From an uncultured bacterium (GTDB lineage Bacteria > Planctomycetota > UBA1135 > UBA2386), in the NCBI GenBank assembly GCA_938003515.1, contig CALKYL010000099.1, positions 1 to 9,630 on the forward strand: 9,630 nt of DNA. Reading direction: 5' to 3'. The notes under the pieces were generated by a model. That model did not search any database. It was not told where the DNA came from and was given only the letters and a program-made list of their open reading frames with translations. The position numbers and the translations under genes were made by a program. Shown one piece after another: positions 5,473-9,630 of the stretch; position 1 is the stretch's first letter, and each line of letters starts with the position of its first letter.

Positions 5473-7314
5473 CTACGCCGGAGCCGCCCCGGTCGGTCGC
5501 CGCGCGGCCAGCCGCAGCAGCGCGAGCGTGCAGACGGCCGCGCCGCCGGCGAGGACCAGGGCGCGGCCGAGTTCGCCGAAGATCACGGCCCCGATGGCCG
5601 GCAGCACCAGCCAGACGATCGCCGTGCCGAGCACCGCGCACATCAGGCCGCGTCCGAGCGCGCCGTCCGGCCGCACGTCGGGAGCATGCGCGGCGACCGG
5701 TCGCCAGCCCGGGCCGTCCGGCCGGACCTTGCGGTAGAACGCGGTCAGGTGCGCGCGGTCGGTCGGCGGCGTCAGCAGCGTGGCGCCGAGCCACAGCACC
5801 AGCGTGCCTAGCGCCACCAAGAGCGCGCGATATTCGTCCGCCACGCCGGTCAGCGGGCCCGGCGCGCCGTCCGGCGACGGCTGCTGCAGCCAGGTGAACG
5901 CGGCGAACAGCACCAGCGAACCGACCATCGCGACCAGCTCGCTCCAGACGTTGATGCGCCACCAGAACCAGCGCAGGATGAACACCGCGCCGACGCCCGC
6001 GCCGAGCGCCGCGAGCAGCGCCCACGCCTGGTCGACCGAGACGCCGTAGGTCAGCATCCACCACGCGACGCCGCCGCCGAGCAGCAGCACGAGGCACGAC
6101 GCCACCCGCGACGCGCGCACGAGCCGGCGGTCGTCGGCGTCCGGCGCGACGAAGCGCCTGTAGACGTCGTTGACGAGGTAGCTCGCGCCCCAGTTCATCT
6201 GCGTCGAGATCGTCGACATGAACGCGGCCGCGAACGTGACCAGCAGGAGCCCGCGCAGGCCGACCGGCGCGAGTTCGCGGATCATCATCGGGTAGCCCTT
6301 GCCGGCGTCGGCCCCGCCCTCGCGCAGCTCCGGGTGCAGCGCGATCGCGACGAACGCGACCAGGATCCACGGCCACGGGCGCAGGCAGTAGTGCGCCAGC
6401 TGGAACAGGAGCGTCGCCTTGACCGCGTGCCCCTCGTCCTTGCACGACGCCATGCGCTGCACGATGTAGCCGCCGCCGCCCGGTTCGGCGCCCGGGTACC
6501 ACGTCGCCCACCACTGCGACAGGACCAGGACGGCGAACATGCCCAGCGGGATGACCGCGCCGCCTTCGCTCGAGAAGTCGGGCAGGAACGCGAGCGGGTC
6601 CCCTTCGCCGGCGTAGGCCGTCGCGAGCCGCTCCCGCAGCGCGTCGACCCCGCCGACGTGCGCGACCGCGACGATCGCGAGGCCGATGCAGCCGCCCATC
6701 GCGAGCGCGAACTGCACCATGTCGGTGATCGCGACGCCCCACAGGCCCGACAGGATCGAGTAGGCGCCGGTGATCGCGAGCATCGCCGTGATCAGCACGA
6801 GCTCGTCCGCGCCGGCCCCGTCGGTCGACGGCGGCGCGTCCGCGTCGAACAGCACGGTCTGCCGCAGCACCTGCGCCATCGCTTTCGTCACCCAGCCGAT
6901 GACGATCGAGTTCATCACCACCGCGATGTAGAAGCCGCGGAAGCCGCGCAGGAACGCGGCCGCCCTGCCCGAGTAGCGCAGCTCGATCAGCTCGACGTCG
7001 GTCAGCACCTCGGCGCGCCGCCAGAGCCTGGCGAACACGAACACCGTCAGCATCCCGCCGAACGCCCACGCCCACCAGAACCAGTTGCCGGCCAGGCCGT
7101 GCTTGGCGATCAGCCCGGTGACCGCGAGCGGCGTGTCGGCCGCGAACGTCGTCGCGACCATCGACGTGCCGGCGATCCACCACGGCAGGCTGCGGCCCGA
7201 CGCGAAGTACTCGACGAAGCTCGAGCCCGCGCGGTTCTTGAACCACAGCCCGATCCCGAGCGCGATCGCGAAGTAGCCGGCGACGATGGCCCAGTCGAGA
7301 GCGGCGAGCTGCAT
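5473..7314 (-). CDS. sodium:solute symporter (SSS family)
   Basis: A 613-residue polytopic inner-membrane protein of the sodium:solute symporter family (LeuT fold), with roughly 13-14 hydrophobic segments. The start MQLAALDWAIVAGYF is typical of the family. Further signatures are FASGRSLPWW at 37-46 with the following AGTSMVATTFAAD, RAEVLTDVELIELRYSGR around 100-117, YIVQRMASCKDEGHAVKA at 283-300, and MSTISTQMNWGASYLVND at 366-383. STIST (367-371) corresponds to the Ser/Thr of the Na2 site in this family, so sodium coupling looks intact. The substrate cannot be read from sequence; sugars, amino acids or organic acids are all known for the family. The C-terminal 90 residues hold a soluble segment (about 515-555) and two further hydrophobic helices, beyond the 11-helix core. 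ATG 7323, three codons upstream, is an alternative start. The gene diverges from the ferredoxin gene across 62 bases. Confidence 0.92.
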   Translation of the reverse strand: MQLAALDWAIVAGYFAIALGIGLWFKNRAGSSFVEYFASGRSLPWWIAGTSMVATTFAADTPLAVTGLIAKHGLAGNWFWWAWAFGGMLTVFVFARLWRRAEVLTDVELIELRYSGRAAAFLRGFRGFYIAVVMNSIVIGWVTKAMAQVLRQTVLFDADAPPSTDGAGADELVLITAMLAITGAYSILSGLWGVAITDMVQFALAMGGCIGLAIVAVAHVGGVDALRERLATAYAGEGDPLAFLPDFSSEGGAVIPLGMFAVLVLSQWWATWYPGAEPGGGGYIVQRMASCKDEGHAVKATLLFQLAHYCLRPWPWILVAFVAIALHPELREGGADAGKGYPMMIRELAPVGLRGLLLVTFAAAFMSTISTQMNWGASYLVNDVYRRFVAPDADDRRLVRASRVASCLVLLLGGGVAWWMLTYGVSVDQAWALLAALGAGVGAVFILRWFWWRINVWSELVAMVGSLVLFAAFTWLQQPSPDGAPGPLTGVADEYRALLVALGTLVLWLGATLLTPPTDRAHLTAFYRKVRPDGPGWRPVAAHAPDVRPDGALGRGLMCAVLGTAIVWLVLPAIGAVIFGELGRALVLAGGAAVCTLALLRLAARRPTGAAPA

Positions 7315-7337
7315 CGCCGGCATGTTGCACCCCGCGG

Positions 7338-7365
7338 TTGCGCGGCGCCACGGCCGCGCGATAGT
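7338..7365 (+). promoter_or_regulatory. possible promoter of the ferredoxin gene
   Basis: TTGCGC (7338-7343) and GATAGT (7360-7365) are 16 bases apart, with ATG 7377 eleven bases further on, giving a leader of about five bases. GATAGT is also the complement of the minus-strand -10 candidate for the symporter, so only one direction may be real. Confidence 0.3.
7358..7363 (-). promoter_or_regulatory. -10 element of the symporter gene
   Basis: On the minus strand TATCGC sits in GAACTATCGCGCGG, closely matching the ACTATCGTGCGG of the FHA-protease promoter and the GCTATCGTGCCG of the b562-like promoter. It is 43 bases before ATG 7314. The -35 region is not clear. Confidence 0.35.
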
Positions 7366-7376
7366 TCCGGCGTCCG

Positions 7377-7679
7377 ATGGATCTCGTCGAGGTGCACTTC
7401 GCCGCCGCCGGCCGCACGGTGTTCGTGCAGCCGGGCACGACGCTGCTCGCCGCCGCCGGGCTCGCCGAGGTCGACGTGCTGACCGGCTGCACGCGCGGCA
7501 TGTGCGGCACGGACGCGGCGCGGGTCGCGGCCGAGCCGGCCGACGCGCTCGAGGAGCCGTCGCCGACCGAGCGCGGCACGCTCGATCGCATGGGGGTGGG
7601 CGGTGACTGCCGGCTCCTGTGCTCGGCGCGGGTGCGCGCCGGCCGGGTGACCGTGCTCGGCGACGCCGTCGCCGACTGA
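7377..7679 (+). CDS. plant-type [2Fe-2S] ferredoxin with an atypical ligand set
   Basis: A 100-residue small soluble protein with the beta-grasp layout of plant/adrenodoxin-type ferredoxins: paired strands at 2-19, PGTTLLAAAGLAEVDV at 19-34, the cluster loop TGCTRGMCGTD at 36-46, and CRLLCSARV at 78-86 before the last strand GRVTVLG. Ligand positions one, two and four are Cys38, Cys43 and Cys82. The third position, normally Cys in CGxC, is Asp46. An extra Cys78 lies four residues before the last ligand and might substitute. Asp or Cys78 ligation would change the redox potential. The region GTLDRMG before the last Cys matches the usual ferredoxin helix, so this does not look like a decayed gene. 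It is expected to be a cytoplasmic electron carrier; no reductase or oxygenase partner is adjacent. It is divergent from the symporter and followed 64 bases later by the methyltransferase gene. Confidence 0.82.
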   Translation: MDLVEVHFAAAGRTVFVQPGTTLLAAAGLAEVDVLTGCTRGMCGTDAARVAAEPADALEEPSPTERGTLDRMGVGGDCRLLCSARVRAGRVTVLGDAVAD

Positions 7680-7701
7680 CCGACCGCGGTCGCCGGCGGC
7701 T

Positions 7702-7721
7702 CCGCCCTTGAGCGCGGGCGG
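7702..7721 (+). terminator. weak hairpin after the ferredoxin gene
   Basis: CCGCCC (7702-7707) can pair with GGGCGG (7716-7721) around an eight-base loop, starting 22 bases after the ferredoxin stop codon. No T-tract follows. It overlaps the possible -35 of the next gene, so the two readings compete. Confidence 0.2.
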
Positions 7722-7736
7722 CGGACCGGGCACTTT
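7708..7736 (+). promoter_or_regulatory. possible promoter of the methyltransferase gene
   Basis: TTGAGC (7708-7713) and CACTTT (7731-7736) are 17 bases apart, and GTG 7744 follows seven bases later, the same leaderless spacing as other genes here. The -10 match is poor (two of six), so confidence is low. Confidence 0.25.
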
Positions 7737-7743
7737 GGCGGCC

Positions 7744-8382
7744 GTGTCCACCCTGCCGCCCTCGTCCGCCGGTGCCGAACGGAACCGGCCCTTCCGCGAC
7801 GGCCTGGGCTTCTTCGGCAGCTTCCTGCGCAACCCGACGTCGGTCGGCGCCGTGCTGCCGAGCTCGCGCATCCTCTCGCGCGCGCTCGTCGGCCGGCTCG
7901 ACACCCTCGGCGACGGCGACCTCTTGGTCGAATACGGACCCGGCACCGGACCGGCGACCGCGATCGTGCGCGAACGGCTGCCCCAGCACGCGCGCTACCT
8001 CGGCATCGAGCTCGATTCGCGCTTCCACGGGCTCCTGTGCCGGCGTTTCCCGAGCCTGTCTTTCCATCACGGCTCCGCCGGCGACCTGCGCGACATCCTC
8101 GCCGCGCGCGGACTGCCGAAGCCGGCGCGCATCGTGTCGGGCCTGCCGTTCGCGAGCCTGCCGCCGGCGGTGCAGGACCAGATCGTCGACGGCATCGTCT
8201 GGGCGCTCGAGGGCGGCGACGGCGACTTCCGCACGTTCCAGTACGTGCACGCCTACGGCATGCGGGCGGCGCGGCGCTTCCGCGCGCGCATGCTCGAACG
8301 CTTCGAGCACTTCGAGCGCATCGGTCCGATCGTTCGCAACGTGCCGCCCGCGTTCGTGCTGCGCTACCGCGGCGTGAGATGA
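7744..8382 (+). CDS. PmtA-like SAM-dependent methyltransferase
   Basis: A 212-residue class I methyltransferase resembling bacterial phospholipid N-methyltransferases (PmtA group) and related rRNA-adenine-methylase-like proteins. FFGSFLRNPTSVGAVLPSSR at 23-42 is the characteristic N-terminal stretch of this group. LLVEYGPGTGPAT at 60-72 is SAM motif I, GIELDSRF at 87-94 is motif II with an acidic residue that would contact the SAM ribose, and RIVSGLPFASLP at 129-140 is motif IV, matching the SGLP typical of the PmtA group. The family methylates phosphatidylethanolamine toward phosphatidylcholine, but substrates vary and the acceptor is not shown here. GTG 7744 is preferred over TTG 7708 because the extra residues are low-complexity and TTG may be part of a promoter. 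The stop codon overlaps the next start (ATGA), indicating one transcript with the membrane glycosyltransferase and a possible lipid or envelope role. Confidence 0.82.
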   Translation: MSTLPPSSAGAERNRPFRDGLGFFGSFLRNPTSVGAVLPSSRILSRALVGRLDTLGDGDLLVEYGPGTGPATAIVRERLPQHARYLGIELDSRFHGLLCRRFPSLSFHHGSAGDLRDILAARGLPKPARIVSGLPFASLPPAVQDQIVDGIVWALEGGDGDFRTFQYVHAYGMRAARRFRARMLERFEHFERIGPIVRNVPPAFVLRYRGVR

Positions 8383-9630
8383 CCGCGGGCCTCTGCCTCG
8401 CCGTCCTGGCGCTCTCGCTCGCGCCGGCGGTCGCCGAGGCCGCGCCGTTCCGAGCGCTCGCGTTCGCCGCGCTGACCCTGGGCTCGGCCGACGTCGCGTG
8501 GCGGCTCGCGTCGCGCTGGCTCGGCGACGCGGCGCCGTCCGTGTTCCTGCTCGGGGTCGGGCTCGCGTGGCAGGCGCTGGCCGCGCTGCTCGTCGCCTGG
8601 ACCGGCATCGTCGGCGCCTTCGAACTGCCGGTCATAGCGGCGCTGCTCGCCGTTCTGTGCTTCGGCAGCCGGGCGCTCGGTCCGGCGCGGAGGCCGGCCG
8701 CGCTGCTGGCGGGGCTGCCGTTCGGGCGCGGCCACCGTTTCGGCGCCGTCGTGCTGGTCGCGTTCGCCGCGCTCGCGTGGGCCGTCGTCGCCGGCAACCA
8801 GTTGCGCTACACGGTGCAGGACGCCGACAGCATGTGGTACCACCTCGTGCTGCCGGCCGAGCAGGTACGCACCGGCTCGATCTGGGCGCTCGACGCCGTG
8901 CCGACGATGGCGCAGGGCTACCCCGGCTTCCGGCAGGCGTCGGTCGCGCTCGCGTCGCTGCCCTGGGGCCACGAGCACCTCGCGCTGCTCGCCGTGCTCG
9001 AGTTCCCGCTGCTCCTGCTCGCGACCTACGTGCTCGCGCGCCAGCTGGCGGCGTCGCGCGCGCTCGCGCTCGCGGCCGGCGTCGCAGCGGCGACGACCCC
9101 GGTGGCGATGGCCGGGCTGAGCACGCAGGGCAACGACGTCGCGCTCGCGGTCTACCTCTGCGCGGCCACGGCGTTCTGCCTGCGCGCGTTCGCGCCCGGC
9201 GACGCCGCACGAAGACACCGCTCCGGCGACGCGTGGTTCGCCGGCATCGCGCTCGGCGCGCTCGCGGCGTGCAAGTTCTCGGGGCCGGGCTACGCCGCGC
9301 TCGTGCTCCTGACGGCGCTCGCGCAGGCGGCCGGCCGGCACACCTGGTCGTGGCGCGGGCTCGCGCCGCTGCTCGCGGGGCCGCTCGTGCTCGCGCTGCC
9401 GTGGTATCTGCGCAACCTCGTCGCGTTCGGCAACCCCCTGTGGCCGGCGCGGCTCGAGGCTTTCGGCGTCGCCTTCGACGGACCCGTGTCGAAGGAGCTC
9501 CTGTCCGCCCAGACCCTCGGCTGGGACGTCGCGCCGCTGCTCGAGCACCTCGGCTTCTTCGTCGACGCGCACGGCGTCTCGGCGCCGGTCGCCGGCTTCG
9601 GCTTCGCGCTCGGCGCGCTCGCCGTCGCGA
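8379..9630 (+). CDS. GT-C type membrane glycosyltransferase-like protein (3' end beyond window)
   Basis: The frame opens at ATG 8379 in an ATGA overlap with the methyltransferase and runs without a stop for 417 codons to the window edge, so the C-terminus is missing. Hydrophobic helices alternate with short loops, beginning MTAGLCLAVLALSLAPAVA. After the fourth or so helix a lumenal loop contains DADSMWYHLVLPAEQ at 148-162. An acidic pair followed by Tyr-His there resembles the first-loop catalytic Asp of GT-C glycosyltransferases of the ArnT/PMT kind. STQGNDVALAVYLCA and AGIALGALAACKFSG are typical of their middle helices, and LPWYLRNLVAFGNPLWP around 340-356 is a common GT-C motif. Such enzymes move sugars from polyprenyl-phosphate donors to lipids, glycans or proteins on the periplasmic side. 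Donor and acceptor are unknown. A minus-strand open frame covering the same bases is Arg/Glu-rich and is an artefact. Confidence 0.8.
   Translation, partial: MTAGLCLAVLALSLAPAVAEAAPFRALAFAALTLGSADVAWRLASRWLGDAAPSVFLLGVGLAWQALAALLVAWTGIVGAFELPVIAALLAVLCFGSRALGPARRPAALLAGLPFGRGHRFGAVVLVAFAALAWAVVAGNQLRYTVQDADSMWYHLVLPAEQVRTGSIWALDAVPTMAQGYPGFRQASVALASLPWGHEHLALLAVLEFPLLLLATYVLARQLAASRALALAAGVAAATTPVAMAGLSTQGNDVALAVYLCAATAFCLRAFAPGDAARRHRSGDAWFAGIALGALAACKFSGPGYAALVLLTALAQAAGRHTWSWRGLAPLLAGPLVLALPWYLRNLVAFGNPLWPARLEAFGVAFDGPVSKELLSAQTLGWDVAPLLEHLGFFVDAHGVSAPVAGFGFALGALAVA

Noticed and set aside
7708..7743. TTG 7708 as start of the methyltransferase
   Set aside because: TTG is a rare start, the added residues are Gly/Ala-rich, and the TTG coincides with a possible -35 box 17 bases before a -10-like sequence.
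4307..8797. Giant minus-strand open frame of about 1,496 codons
   Set aside because: Only its end (from ATG 5221) is a real gene; the rest is the wrong frame over the symporter and other genes, kept open by high GC and giving Arg/Ala-rich noise.
8364..9572. 402-codon minus-strand open frame
   Set aside because: It is rich in Arg, Glu and Gln with no domain pattern, and lies antisense to a convincing plus-strand membrane protein.

Overview
The window is very GC-rich bacterial DNA (roughly 70% by eye) with strong G/C preference at third codon positions. FHA-domain signalling proteins, an FHA-protease fusion, a cytochrome b562-like protein, tight gene packing and the lack of Shine-Dalgarno sequences suggest a chromosomal segment of a high-GC planctomycete or a similar lineage. 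This assignment is inference; no rRNA or marker gene is present. I saw no tRNA, rRNA, CRISPR array, insertion sequence or phage gene.

Layout. Positions 110-1498 (+) encode a membrane-anchored protein with a cytoplasmic FHA domain, one membrane helix, a coiled coil and a trypsin-like protease domain. Positions 1598-2545 (+) encode a MinD/FlhG-type ATPase. Next comes a divergent pair of exported, probably redox, proteins sharing an 85-bp promoter region: a cytochrome b562-like protein (2574-3026, -) and a thioredoxin-like protein (3112-4317, +). The second is interrupted at codon 79 by an in-frame TGA directly after Gly-Cys-Thr. I read it as a selenoprotein with Cys-x-Sec, and a SECIS-like hairpin follows. 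Its 3' end overlaps convergently with an FHA-GGDEF diguanylate cyclase (4307-5221, -).

A 251-bp spacer with a 16-bp tandem repeat separates the cyclase from a sodium:solute symporter (5473-7314, -). The symporter is divergent from an unusual [2Fe-2S] ferredoxin (7377-7679, +) with Asp in place of the third ligand Cys. A PmtA-like methyltransferase (7744-8382, +) follows, coupled by an ATGA overlap to a GT-C type membrane glycosyltransferase that runs off the right edge (8379-9630, +).

There is no single obvious pathway. Two genes concern FHA-based phosphopeptide or c-di-GMP signalling, three concern redox chemistry, and the last two may form a lipid or envelope modification operon. The strongest novelty is the predicted selenoprotein. 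Several genes have a TATSSY-type -10 element only 6-16 bases before the start codon, which suggests leaderless or very short-leader transcripts.
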